Positions 51,013 to 59,549 of a stretch of 64,000 nucleotides of DNA are shown here, piece after piece (the stretch's first letter is position 1; each line of letters opens with the position of its first letter). Position numbers and translations under genes: made by a program. Source of the DNA: an uncultured Bacteroidales bacterium (lineage in GTDB: Bacteria > Bacteroidota > Bacteroidia > Bacteroidales > UBA932); NCBI GenBank assembly GCA_949289565.1, contig CASEOO010000043.1, forward strand, positions 175,333 to 239,332, written 5' to 3'. Below the pieces are notes generated by a model. The model did not search any database, was not told the origin of the DNA, and saw nothing but the letters and a program-made list of their open reading frames with translations.

Positions 51013-52722
51013 ATGAAAACGAGACTTAAATTATTCATATCTGCAATATCTGCCGCAGTCCTCTGCTCCAGCTGCGCCGACCTGGATCTATATCCTCTGG
51101 ATATGGGGTCAAGCGACACCTGGTATCAGACCAAAAGCCAGATAGAGATGTCTATAAAAGGGCTTTACAGGCCCGTATTCTGGCCAATAGATGACGTAGA
51201 ATGGTCAGATGACACCAGCCCCAGGGAGAAACTGAATATAGTCACCGGAGGAACGCTGAATCCGGAATCCAGTGAAGTATCCACGAGGTGGCAGAATGCA
51301 TACAAAGCGATAGCCAGAGCCAACACTCTTCTGGAAAAGCTGGAGAATGCCGAGAACACTATCGGGCTGACGGAAGAAGAGGCGAATCTCTTCCGCGCAC
51401 AGACAAGATTCGCAAGGGCTGGACAATACGGCAAACTTACCGCATACTACGGCGACGTCGTATATGTGGACAAGTCGATAACAATAGAGGAAGCTTTCAG
51501 CTACGGAAGAACTGACAAGGATGAAATCATGCAGCATGTCTACGAAGACTTTGATTTCGCCGCCAAATATCTTCCGCTTTCGTATGACGGCGAGACAGAG
51601 CTCGCCACGAAAGGGGCAGCTTATGCATTGAAAGCCAGATATGCATTGTGGAACGGGGACTGGGATATTGCAGCGGAAGCTGCAAAGGCATGCATGGATC
51701 TGAATGTCTATTCTCTGCATCCTGACTTCGCCGAACTGTTCCTGGCATCTACGCATCACGCAGAAGAGAACATCATGTCCTGGCCGCGGTCACTTGAACT
51801 GGACAACACTTTGTCCACTAATGAAGCGCGTGACTACTGCACGAGAAACCGAGGAGGATGGGTAGGAAGATATCCTACATGGGAGCTTTTCTGCAGTTTT
51901 CTATGCGACGACGGCAAGCCGATAGACGAATCTCGAAACTTCGACCCGCACAACCCTTTCGAGCACAGGGATCCGCGCTGCGCCATGACCATCGCGCCTT
52001 TCGGAGAGGAGCATCTGGGCGTAGTTTATGACCCGAATCCTTATACAACACAGGTATATAATTCACTCACCAATACTTACGTAGAAAATCTGGACTGCAA
52101 GTCAGGAAGCCAATATGCTTCATACAGCGGGCTGGTCAGAAAAAAAGGCATCGATGAGGACTGGGTGAACGACAATACTTTCAAGGTCGCTCCGGACATA
52201 GTATACCTGCGCTATGCCGATGTCCTGCTGATGTATGCAGAAGCCAAGATAGAGGCAAATGACATAGACCAGAGCGTGAAGGATGCCATAAACAAGGTCA
52301 GAGCCAGAGCTTATGGATGCGGCTATACAGAGACATCGAAATACCCTGCCGTGACAGAAGACGACCAGGCGAAACTGAGGACTATAGTCAGGACAGAAAG
52401 AAGGATGGAGCTTGCCTACGAAGGCTGGAGATACATGGACCTGATAAGGTGGAGAATTGCCGATCAAGTTCTGAACACGCCGCAATATGGACTGCTCGAC
52501 CTTGAAGACCTGAAGAAACAAATTGACGCAGACAAATGGTTCTTCCCTTATACACCTGAGATAGATGAAAACGGAACGGCAAACACCACCCAGCTGTTCA
52601 ATGACGGCTATGCCAAAAAGATAGTGGACAGGTCTTTTGATGCATCGAAACACTATCTGTGGCCGATTCCTTCAAAAGAGGTCATCACAAATCCTAATCT
52701 GGGACAAAATGACAATTATTAA
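51013..52722 (+). CDS. SusD/RagB family nutrient-binding lipoprotein
   Basis: 569 aa, lipobox LCSSCAD (Cys about 21), then DLYPLDMGSSDTWYQTKSQI. Typical SusD features include NAYKAIARANTLLEKLENAE, LFRAQTRFARAGQYGKLTAY, VYLRYADVLLMYAEAKIE, VRTERRMELAYEGWRYMDLI and the C-terminal LWPIPSKEVITNPNLGQNDNY. It binds the glycan and forms the lid of SusC. The peptide gene starts 22 bp downstream, and the Fimbrillin lipoprotein follows, so the order is SusC-SusD-peptide-Fimbrillin, all on the plus strand and probably one transcript. Confidence 0.95.
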   Translation: MKTRLKLFISAISAAVLCSSCADLDLYPLDMGSSDTWYQTKSQIEMSIKGLYRPVFWPIDDVEWSDDTSPREKLNIVTGGTLNPESSEVSTRWQNAYKAIARANTLLEKLENAENTIGLTEEEANLFRAQTRFARAGQYGKLTAYYGDVVYVDKSITIEEAFSYGRTDKDEIMQHVYEDFDFAAKYLPLSYDGETELATKGAAYALKARYALWNGDWDIAAEAAKACMDLNVYSLHPDFAELFLASTHHAEENIMSWPRSLELDNTLSTNEARDYCTRNRGGWVGRYPTWELFCSFLCDDGKPIDESRNFDPHNPFEHRDPRCAMTIAPFGEEHLGVVYDPNPYTTQVYNSLTNTYVENLDCKSGSQYASYSGLVRKKGIDEDWVNDNTFKVAPDIVYLRYADVLLMYAEAKIEANDIDQSVKDAINKVRARAYGCGYTETSKYPAVTEDDQAKLRTIVRTERRMELAYEGWRYMDLIRWRIADQVLNTPQYGLLDLEDLKKQIDADKWFFPYTPEIDENGTANTTQLFNDGYAKKIVDRSFDASKHYLWPIPSKEVITNPNLGQNDNY

Positions 52723-52744
52723 TGAACTTTTTAAATAATCTGAC

Positions 52745-52888
52745 ATGGAACACTTATACGTATCACCTTGTTTTTCAATCTGCGAGGCAATGGCAGAATC
52801 AGGCTTTGCCCATTCCGGAGATGAGAGTTCATATTCAATCATGAATAACATGGACGCTCCTGACATGAATTTTGGCGGTGAATTTTAA
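52745..52888 (+). CDS. Small peptide (47 aa) of the GFAxSG family
   Basis: ATG 52745 to TAA 52886-52888. The sequence runs MEHLYVSPCFSICEAMAESG, then FAHSGDESS, and ends in MDAPDMNFGGEF. It shares the E-x-GFAxSG core and the DAPD-type acidic tail with the peptides at 5509-5667 and 22159-22314. No signal peptide or membrane segment. It ends 12 nt before the start of the next Fimbrillin lipoprotein gene, the same arrangement as the others. Function unknown. Confidence 0.68.
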   Translation: MEHLYVSPCFSICEAMAESGFAHSGDESSYSIMNNMDAPDMNFGGEF

Positions 52889-52900
52889 TGAAACACACTT

Positions 52901-54535
52901 ATGAAAAAAATCATTTACATCATTGCAGCGGCTGCCGTATCCGGCATAGTTGCCGGCTGTTCAAAAGAAACGTCTGATGCCGGCCAGGGACAGCTGTCCG
53001 GATTTGAGTTGAAGGTTCTGGTTCCTCAGACCAAGACTGTGTTTGACGGCCAGACTTATGAAGTGGACTGGGAAACAGGAGATGAACTGGGTGTAGTCAT
53101 CGATAACGGCACCGAGTCCAGCCTCTATAAATTCACAAAATCCTCTGAAGCAGAGAATAGTTTTGTTTCATCAGAGTTCAAGCCGGAGGAAGGTGTAGAA
53201 TATACATATTATGTGCTTTACCCTTATGATGAGACTTTCAGCATCGCCGAGGGCAAGTCGAATGCTGTCGTGAAAATTTCATCAGGAACACAGGCAGCCG
53301 CAGATGATGCCGGGCATATCAAGACGCCTCTGCACGGAATGGGGACATCCTCAGGCACGGCTTCGCCTGTCATCAATCTCGCGCATGCCGCGTCTGTGAT
53401 GAAAATAAATGTAGCCAACTACAGCGGGTCTGCAATGTCAATAACCAAAGTAGGGCTTGCTTCTGTGGATAAAAATGCTGTCATGGCAGGGACTTTTTCA
53501 ATAGATTTCACCAGCGGTGTCCTGAGCCCGGCTGAAAACGCCGTTTCGTGCACTGCCGCAGTATCTCTTGATGCAGTTTCACTTCCGAACGAATCTTCTG
53601 CTGATTTTTATGTGGCCGTGGCTCCGTTCGCCACTGAAGCAGACCTGTCTATACTGGTTAACGATGAAGAATTTGAAAAGAACGGAATCTCATACGATTT
53701 CAAGGCTGGACAAGTGTACACTTCAGCTGTCACCTGCGGTTCTCCGGAAGTCGCAGTAGAAGCCGGTGGAGAAACTGTCGGCGCGTTAAGCCAGACTCTT
53801 GAAGATGAAAATGTCTATGCGAATCTGGTGGAGCTGTCCGCAGGGCAGGCAGATATAGCAGTGACACTCAATGATGTCAAGTATTATCTGTGCCCAGCTG
53901 ACGGAGCATTCAAGGACGGCGCCGCTGTCAAGGCTTCCCTGCAGAAAACTGCCGGCACGAAATGGACTGTCCCGGCTGATGGCAAGTACCGCATAGTGTT
54001 CAACAAGCTCGGGAACACGGTCACGATATACTCGTCAGACCATGAATTCAACCAGCCGAGGAAAGTAGAGTTCAAGTATTCAGGCGGTGACTGGATCGTC
54101 GGAAGAGAGATGATCTCAGGCACATATTATATCAGAGGTTCATCTGAATGGTACAATGGTGAAGGGCATCAGTTCAACGCATCTCTTGCCGACCCTCAGA
54201 TTCTGGTCTGCAACGATGCCAAGATCACACTTTATGAGAATTTCTGCATCAAGCTTGCTAGATACATTGAAGACATCGATATCATCACAGAGGGCGTAAA
54301 CGGCCCGAACCCTGAGGCAGAAGCAAATGACGACCTTACAACATTCGTTTCACATATGAACGCGTTCAGCACGGAAGACGGGACAAAACAGCCGCTCAAA
54401 CTGAATGAATGGATGCCTGCGACCTGCATGCATACGAACAACGGCTGGACACTCGGCGAAAAAGGCAAAACCACTGTCGACATGATTATTCTCGATGTCA
54501 GGAATAACAGAATCTGTTTCAAAAAAGCAGAATAA
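52901..54535 (+). CDS. Fimbrillin-like surface lipoprotein with novel C-terminal domain
   Basis: 544 residues, signal peptide ending IVAGCS (Cys about 20). The Fimbrillin-like domain spans about 30-285 (TKTVFDGQTYEVDWETGDEL, YYVLYPYDETFSI, AGHIKTPLHGMGT, SADFYVAVAPFATEADLSI). Residues about 290-385 have a short beta domain (VTLNDVKYYLCPADGAFKDG, GKYRIVFNKLGNTVTIY) that resembles SusE/SusF-type modules. The last 150 residues (SGTYYIRGSSEWYNGEGHQF, ATCMHTNNGWTLGEKGK) are unassigned. Last gene of the SusC-SusD unit and followed by a perfect palindrome terminator. Likely the surface glycan-binding protein of this PUL, by position. Confidence 0.74.
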   Translation: MKKIIYIIAAAAVSGIVAGCSKETSDAGQGQLSGFELKVLVPQTKTVFDGQTYEVDWETGDELGVVIDNGTESSLYKFTKSSEAENSFVSSEFKPEEGVEYTYYVLYPYDETFSIAEGKSNAVVKISSGTQAAADDAGHIKTPLHGMGTSSGTASPVINLAHAASVMKINVANYSGSAMSITKVGLASVDKNAVMAGTFSIDFTSGVLSPAENAVSCTAAVSLDAVSLPNESSADFYVAVAPFATEADLSILVNDEEFEKNGISYDFKAGQVYTSAVTCGSPEVAVEAGGETVGALSQTLEDENVYANLVELSAGQADIAVTLNDVKYYLCPADGAFKDGAAVKASLQKTAGTKWTVPADGKYRIVFNKLGNTVTIYSSDHEFNQPRKVEFKYSGGDWIVGREMISGTYYIRGSSEWYNGEGHQFNASLADPQILVCNDAKITLYENFCIKLARYIEDIDIITEGVNGPNPEAEANDDLTTFVSHMNAFSTEDGTKQPLKLNEWMPATCMHTNNGWTLGEKGKTTVDMIILDVRNNRICFKKAE

Positions 54536-54560
54536 CCGGAGTTTAAAACTGATTAGTGCA

Positions 54561-54592
54561 AAAATTGCCGGAAGCGCGCTTCCGGCAATTTT
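54561..54592 (+). terminator. Perfect 32-bp palindrome terminator
   Basis: AAAATTGCCGGAAGCG and its exact complement, ending in TTTT followed by ATTTTAT. Being symmetric, it can terminate both the rightward PUL and the leftward purine operon, which converge here. Confidence 0.8.
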
Positions 54593-54650
54593 ATTTTATC
54601 CGGTTTCCGTTCAGCCAGGCTGTTCCGGAGACCGGCGCTTGGTCGGCAAT

Positions 54651-56204
54651 TTAATGTTTGAAGTGGCGCATGCCGGTAAAGAGCATCGCAATATGATTCT
54701 CGTTCGCCTTGACGATGGAATCATTGTCACGGATGCTTCCGCCAGGCTGGACGATAGCCTTCACGCCATATTCGGCGGCAAGAGTGACGCAGTCATCGAA
54801 CGGGAAGAAAGCATCGGAGCCCATGACAAGACCGACATTTTTCACGTCGATTCCGCGTTCATTGCAAGTCGCTTCTGCCTGTTTCAAAGCTATCTCAGCA
54901 GAGCCGATACGGTTCATCTGTCCGGCGCCGACGCCCATGGTCACACCGTCCTTGACGACCACGATGGCATTTGACTTGATATGCTTTACTATCCGCCATG
55001 CGAAATTAAGGTCAGAGAGCATGCTGTCGCAAGGCTTTGTCTCGGTCACGCACATTTCAGGTTTCACCTCGACAGTGTTGATATCCTGATTCTGGGCGAG
55101 CAGACCGCCGTTTACGCTGACATATTGCATACGTGGAGTGCTGTCCTTGGTCATGTCCACTTTCAGCAGGCGGAGATTTTTCTTCGTGCAGAGAACTTCA
55201 AGAGCTTCTGCTGAAAATGAAGGGGCCATGATGATTTCGAGGAATACTGGCTTCATGAGTTCTGCCGCCTCCTTGTTTATCTCCTGATTCGTGGCCACGA
55301 TGCCTCCGAAAATGCTCACCTTGTCTGCTTCGAATGTCTTCTTCCATGCATCTACCACATCCTTTCCTACAGCCGCGCCGCACGGGTTCATGTGTTTCAG
55401 TCCCACGCAGAACGGTTCGTCGAACTCACGGACTATGTTCAGGGCCGCATTTGCATCCTGGATATTGTTGTAAGAGAGCTCCTTGCCGTTCAGCTGCTCG
55501 GCAGTGGCGAGAGAGAAAGGCACTTTATCCATAGCCGCATAGAACTTGGCTTCCTGATGAGGGTTTTCTCCATAGCGGAGTCCCTGTTTGAGATCATACT
55601 CCAGGAAAAGTTTCTCGTTCAGTCCTGCCTGCTTGCGCATGTAGGTGGAAATCATCATGTCATACTCTGCCGTATGGGTATATGCCTTGGCTGAAAGTTT
55701 GAGCCTGGTTTCAGGCGCAGTGTCTCCGCTTGCCTTGATTTCATCGATGACCATGGCATAGTCTGAAGGGTCGCATACCACAGTCACGGACTTCCAGTTC
55801 TTCGCGGCGCTGCGGAGCATGGACGGGCCTCCGATATCGATATTTTCTATGGCATCATCCATGGTCACATCCGGCCTGGCGATGGTCTGCCTGAACGGAT
55901 AAAGGTTCACGCATACCATGTCGATATATTCGATGCCGTTTTCCTTGAGCTGCTGGCGATGGCTCTCCAGGTCACGCCTTCCGAGCAATGCTCCGTGCAC
56001 TTTCGGATGGAGGGTCTTGACCCTGCCGTCACATATTTCAGGGAAGCCTGTCACTTCACTGATGTTGATGATTTTAAGCCCTGCTTCCTGCAGAAGCTTC
56101 ATAGTCCCGCCGGTGGCGATGATTTCCCAGCCGAGGGACTCCAGCTGCGCAGCGAATTCCACTACGCCGGCTTTGTCACTTACACTGAATAATGCCCTTT
56201 TCAT
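54651..56204 (-). CDS. purH: Bifunctional AICAR formyltransferase/IMP cyclohydrolase
   Basis: Last two steps of IMP synthesis. 517 aa. The N-terminal IMP cyclohydrolase domain (about 1-195) has ALFSVSDKAGVVEFAAQLE, TGGTMKLLQEAG and DGRVKTLHPKVHGALLGRRD. The C-terminal transformylase (about 200-517) has QGLRYGENPHQEAKFYA, KHMNPCGAAVG, VGAGQMNRIGSAEIA, and SDAFFPFDD. Its formyl donor is made by the FolD encoded at 35641. It is the distal gene of the leftward purine operon and ends near the shared palindrome terminator. The gap to purM is 9 bp. All catalytic blocks look intact. Confidence 0.97.
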   Translation of the reverse strand: MKRALFSVSDKAGVVEFAAQLESLGWEIIATGGTMKLLQEAGLKIINISEVTGFPEICDGRVKTLHPKVHGALLGRRDLESHRQQLKENGIEYIDMVCVNLYPFRQTIARPDVTMDDAIENIDIGGPSMLRSAAKNWKSVTVVCDPSDYAMVIDEIKASGDTAPETRLKLSAKAYTHTAEYDMMISTYMRKQAGLNEKLFLEYDLKQGLRYGENPHQEAKFYAAMDKVPFSLATAEQLNGKELSYNNIQDANAALNIVREFDEPFCVGLKHMNPCGAAVGKDVVDAWKKTFEADKVSIFGGIVATNQEINKEAAELMKPVFLEIIMAPSFSAEALEVLCTKKNLRLLKVDMTKDSTPRMQYVSVNGGLLAQNQDINTVEVKPEMCVTETKPCDSMLSDLNFAWRIVKHIKSNAIVVVKDGVTMGVGAGQMNRIGSAEIALKQAEATCNERGIDVKNVGLVMGSDAFFPFDDCVTLAAEYGVKAIVQPGGSIRDNDSIVKANENHIAMLFTGMRHFKH

Positions 56205-56213
56205 ATATAACTT

Positions 56214-57248
56214 CTATTTGCTTCCTATTATATTTACCCCTTCTGAATCAGTTATGCGTCCGATGACTGATGCCTTCTCGCCATGGGATTCAAGGATGGA
56301 AATGGCTTTTGAAGCCTCGGACTCATCTAGAGCCAGCACCATTCCAATGCCCATGTTGAAGATATTGAACATCTCCCTGTGAGCTATTTTGCCGTACTTT
56401 TCGAGAAGCCTGAATATCGGAAGAATCTCCCATGTGCCTTCATGAATCTCGATTCCCTGTCCGTCATGCAGTATACGCGGGATATTCTCATCGAACCCTC
56501 CGCCTGTAATATGGGCGACTCCATGCACATCGCAATTCCGTATCACGTCCAGGACCTGCTTCACATAGATTTTCGTCGGAGTCAGAGCCGTTTCACCCAG
56601 AACAGCACCGCCAAGCTCCGGATAAGATGCTTTCAGATCCAGATGGTTGTCAGCGAATATCTTCCTGACCAGGCTGAATCCGTTCGAATGCACACCCGAT
56701 GACGCGATACCTACCAGGACATCCCCGGCCTTGACTTTAGAGCCGTCTATCAGTTTTGATTTTTCCACCACTCCAGTGGTATATCCGGCTATGTCATACT
56801 CGCCGTCAGCATACATGCCTGGCATCTCTGCAGTCTCGCCTCCTATAAGGGCACATCCGGCCTGGCGGCATCCTTCAGCCACGCCAGAAACGATGGCCTC
56901 AACCTTAGCCGGCTCATTGTGGCCCACGGCCACATAATCCAGGAAGAACAGAGGCTCAGCACCCTGTGCAAGCACATCATTCACACACATGGCCACTGCA
57001 TCTATGCCTATGGTGTCGTGCTTGTCCATCTCGAAGGCAAGTTTCAGCTTCGTGCCCACTCCGTCAGTTCCGCTGACCAGCACAGGCTCCTTTATGTTCA
57101 ACGCTGAGAGATCAAACATTCCTCCGAAAGAACCGATATTGCCCATGACTCCCGGACGGGATGTAGAGGCGACATGGCTCTTGATTCTGCGGACCACCTC
57201 GTAACCTGCTTCGAGGTTGACTCCTGCTTTTTCGTAACTTTCTGCCAT
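56214..57248 (-). CDS. purM: Phosphoribosylformylglycinamidine cyclo-ligase
   Basis: Makes aminoimidazole ribotide (AIR) from FGAM with ATP, in the cytoplasm. 344 aa. PurM signatures: [20 protein letters not shown], the metal/ATP segment [40 protein letters not shown], and [30 protein letters not shown] is typical of AIRS. It begins with [15 protein letters not shown], as usual. The operon position is between the pantothenate kinase (50-bp gap) and purH. Confidence 0.97.
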   Translation of the reverse strand: MAESYEKAGVNLEAGYEVVRRIKSHVASTSRPGVMGNIGSFGGMFDLSALNIKEPVLVSGTDGVGTKLKLAFEMDKHDTIGIDAVAMCVNDVLAQGAEPLFFLDYVAVGHNEPAKVEAIVSGVAEGCRQAGCALIGGETAEMPGMYADGEYDIAGYTTGVVEKSKLIDGSKVKAGDVLVGIASSGVHSNGFSLVRKIFADNHLDLKASYPELGGAVLGETALTPTKIYVKQVLDVIRNCDVHGVAHITGGGFDENIPRILHDGQGIEIHEGTWEILPIFRLLEKYGKIAHREMFNIFNMGIGMVLALDESEASKAISILESHGEKASVIGRITDSEGVNIIGSK

Positions 57249-57298
57249 AATATTGTTCCTTAATTTTTTCCAATAAATTTCCGGCCTGGAAGGCGATA

Positions 57299-58123
57299 TC
57301 AGACATTGTCTTCCAAAGCATACAATGCCGCGCCGATCGCCGTTCTGTAAAGGGTATGTTCAGGGATATGGAAATCCAGGCCGTACAGCCTGCCAATCCT
57401 GTCGAACACCGCCCTGCACTGTGGAAGCAGCGACAGATTCCCGATAAGGACAAAATCCTTTATTCCAGTCCCCAAAGATATGAAATTAGCGGCACTTCCG
57501 ACAGTCTGAAGTATCATATTCACAACACCAGCCGCCACATCCTCCATGCTAGATGATGCATCGGCCTTGCCGAAATTGGATGCCGTGGCGTCCATAGGCA
57601 GCCCCGGCAATTCGGTTCTGCTGATATCCCCTATCTGCAAATCCACCGATGAGACGCTTCCTGACAATGCCATAGCAATAACCTTCTCGAAATCAGATGT
57701 CTTGAAAATGACATTCGACAACCCCTGCAGCGTCCCTCCGCCTATTCCGAGTCCGCCGAGATGCCTGAATTTTCCATGGTCCACAGAGATGAACGATGTT
57801 CCTGTGCCCATGCTCACTACCACCATTCTTTCCAGACCGCAGCCGAAACTTGCGCCGATGGCATTGGCCGTAAACTCTTCCACCTTGCCGGTAGGCACGC
57901 CATACAAATCGCCGTCTACATATGCGCTGCCGACCCCGGTAAGCATGATACGGGAAATGTCCGCAAGATTTATCCCATTGTCATAAATATATTTGCCCAA
58001 GGCTCCAAAGAGAGATGTGACCGGGTCGGCGGCCACGATGCTCTGTGCAGAATGAATCTGGCCATTCTCCACTCCTGCAATTTTCGTGGTGCTGCCACCG
58101 ACATCTATACCCAGAATCATCAT
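57299..58123 (-). CDS. Type II pantothenate kinase-like protein
   Basis: 274 aa ASKHA-fold kinase that phosphorylates pantothenate, the first step of coenzyme A synthesis, by family. Motifs: [14 protein letters not shown] (phosphate 1), [53 protein letters not shown] (phosphate 2), [16 protein letters not shown], and [20 protein letters not shown]. This is the CoaW/eukaryote-like type rather than CoaA or CoaX. Its location inside the purine operon, between purF and purM, is unusual; CoA synthesis consumes ATP, which may explain the coupling. The ATG at 58123 is followed by a second ATG. Assignment by motifs only. Confidence 0.8.
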   Translation of the reverse strand: MMILGIDVGGSTTKIAGVENGQIHSAQSIVAADPVTSLFGALGKYIYDNGINLADISRIMLTGVGSAYVDGDLYGVPTGKVEEFTANAIGASFGCGLERMVVVSMGTGTSFISVDHGKFRHLGGLGIGGGTLQGLSNVIFKTSDFEKVIAMALSGSVSSVDLQIGDISRTELPGLPMDATASNFGKADASSSMEDVAAGVVNMILQTVGSAANFISLGTGIKDFVLIGNLSLLPQCRAVFDRIGRLYGLDFHIPEHTLYRTAIGAALYALEDNV

Positions 58124-58136
58124 ATCCCCGTAAATA

Positions 58137-59549
58137 TCAGAATTTTCCGTCCTTGTTAGCGTCCTCTATGCTTTGATAAAGCTCAGTAGGATAATGGCCG
58201 TTGAAGCAAGCCAGGCACAATCCGCTTCTTCCGGATGCCTGAAACAACGCCTTCTCTGAAAGAAATGCCAAAGAATCGGCCTCCAGGCTCTGCCGCACTT
58301 CCTCCACGGACTTTCTCGCGCATATCAGTTCATCATAGGTGGAAATATCCACCCCGTAAAAGCAAGGCATCTTGATAGGAGGGCTTGCTATCCTCAGATG
58401 CACTTCCGAAGCCCCGGCATCCCTGAGCATCCGCACTATCCTTCTCGATGTCGTGCCTCGGACTATAGAATCATCTATCAGCACCACCCTCTTTCCTTTC
58501 ACGATGGATTTCACAGGGGCGAGTTTCATCCTCACACCCTTTTCCCGCATGGCCTGGGACGGCTGAATGAAAGTCCTGCCTATGTATTTGTTCTTGACCA
58601 GGCCCATCTCATAAGGAATCCCGCTCGCCTCGCTGTAGCCCATGGCGGCACTGAGGCTTGAATCCGGAACGCCCACGACTATGTCCGCATCGGCCGGAGC
58701 CTCCTGAAAAAGGAGTTTTCCGGATGCCTTGCGGAAGCTGTGGACATTTTTTCCGTCTATATCGCTGTCAGGCCGGGAAAAATATATGTATTCCATGGCG
58801 CACATGTCATGACACCATTTCTCCGTATATTTTCGTGACCGGAGGCCGTGATGGTCTATGGTGACCACTTCGCCAGGCTCAACATCCCTGACAAATTCAG
58901 CTCCGAGCACATCGAAAGCGCAGGTCTCGCTGCTCACCAAATAGCCGTCACCCAGCCGTCCTATGGAAAGCGGCCTGAGCCCGTGCCTGTCCCTGCATGC
59001 ATATATCCTCTTGGAAGTCATGATCAGGAAGGCAAAAGCCCCTTCTATGGTGTTGAGAGCATTCTCTATGGCATATATTCTGGGCCTGTGAGCCTCTGCG
59101 CTGTCCTTTTTGATCAGATGAGCCAGGATTTCACTGTCGGAAGACGACTGGAAAAGGCTGCCCTTGTCCTCAAGCTGTCTTCTGAGAAGTGCATAGTTCA
59201 CCAGATTCCCGTTGTGCGCCAGAGCAAAATCCCCGGTATGATGGCGGAAAAGGAAGGGCTGGACATTCTCCAGGCCCCCGCCTCCAGTCGTGGAGTAACG
59301 GACATGGCCTATGGCCATATTTCCTGGAAGAGATGCCAGACGCTCTTCATTGAAGACTTCTGTCACCAGGCCCTCGCCCTTGATGCGCTTCATGTCGCCG
59401 TCAGGACCGGCGGCCACTATGCCGCAGCCCTCCTGGCCGCGATGCTGAAGAGCGTGGAGGCCATAATACACCAGAGCCGCGGCATCCGGGACGCCCCAGA
59501 CGCCGAAGACTCCGCATTCTTCATTCAAGCCCCTGTCAGACATCGTCAT
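58137..59549 (-). CDS. purF: Amidophosphoribosyltransferase
   Basis: First committed step of purine synthesis: PRPP plus glutamine gives phosphoribosylamine. 470 aa (ATG 59549, or ATG 59543 two codons later). The Ntn-type glutaminase starts at Cys in EECGVFGVWG, which becomes N-terminal after processing; GHVRYSTTGGGGLENVQPF and HNGNLVNY follow. The phosphoribosyltransferase half has VVGVPDSSLSAAMGYSEASG and the PRPP loop VVLIDDSIVRGTTSRRIVRM. The start ATG overlaps the TGA of purL by four bases (ATGA), so translation is coupled. Feedback control by nucleotides is known for the family but cannot be read from the sequence. Confidence 0.96.
   Translation of the reverse strand: MTMSDRGLNEECGVFGVWGVPDAAALVYYGLHALQHRGQEGCGIVAAGPDGDMKRIKGEGLVTEVFNEERLASLPGNMAIGHVRYSTTGGGGLENVQPFLFRHHTGDFALAHNGNLVNYALLRRQLEDKGSLFQSSSDSEILAHLIKKDSAEAHRPRIYAIENALNTIEGAFAFLIMTSKRIYACRDRHGLRPLSIGRLGDGYLVSSETCAFDVLGAEFVRDVEPGEVVTIDHHGLRSRKYTEKWCHDMCAMEYIYFSRPDSDIDGKNVHSFRKASGKLLFQEAPADADIVVGVPDSSLSAAMGYSEASGIPYEMGLVKNKYIGRTFIQPSQAMREKGVRMKLAPVKSIVKGKRVVLIDDSIVRGTTSRRIVRMLRDAGASEVHLRIASPPIKMPCFYGVDISTYDELICARKSVEEVRQSLEADSLAFLSEKALFQASGRSGLCLACFNGHYPTELYQSIEDANKDGKF

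Noticed and set aside
54536..54650. Possible small RNA or riboswitch near the end of the purine operon.
   Set aside because: The only structure is a perfect palindrome between convergent genes, best explained as a bidirectional terminator.
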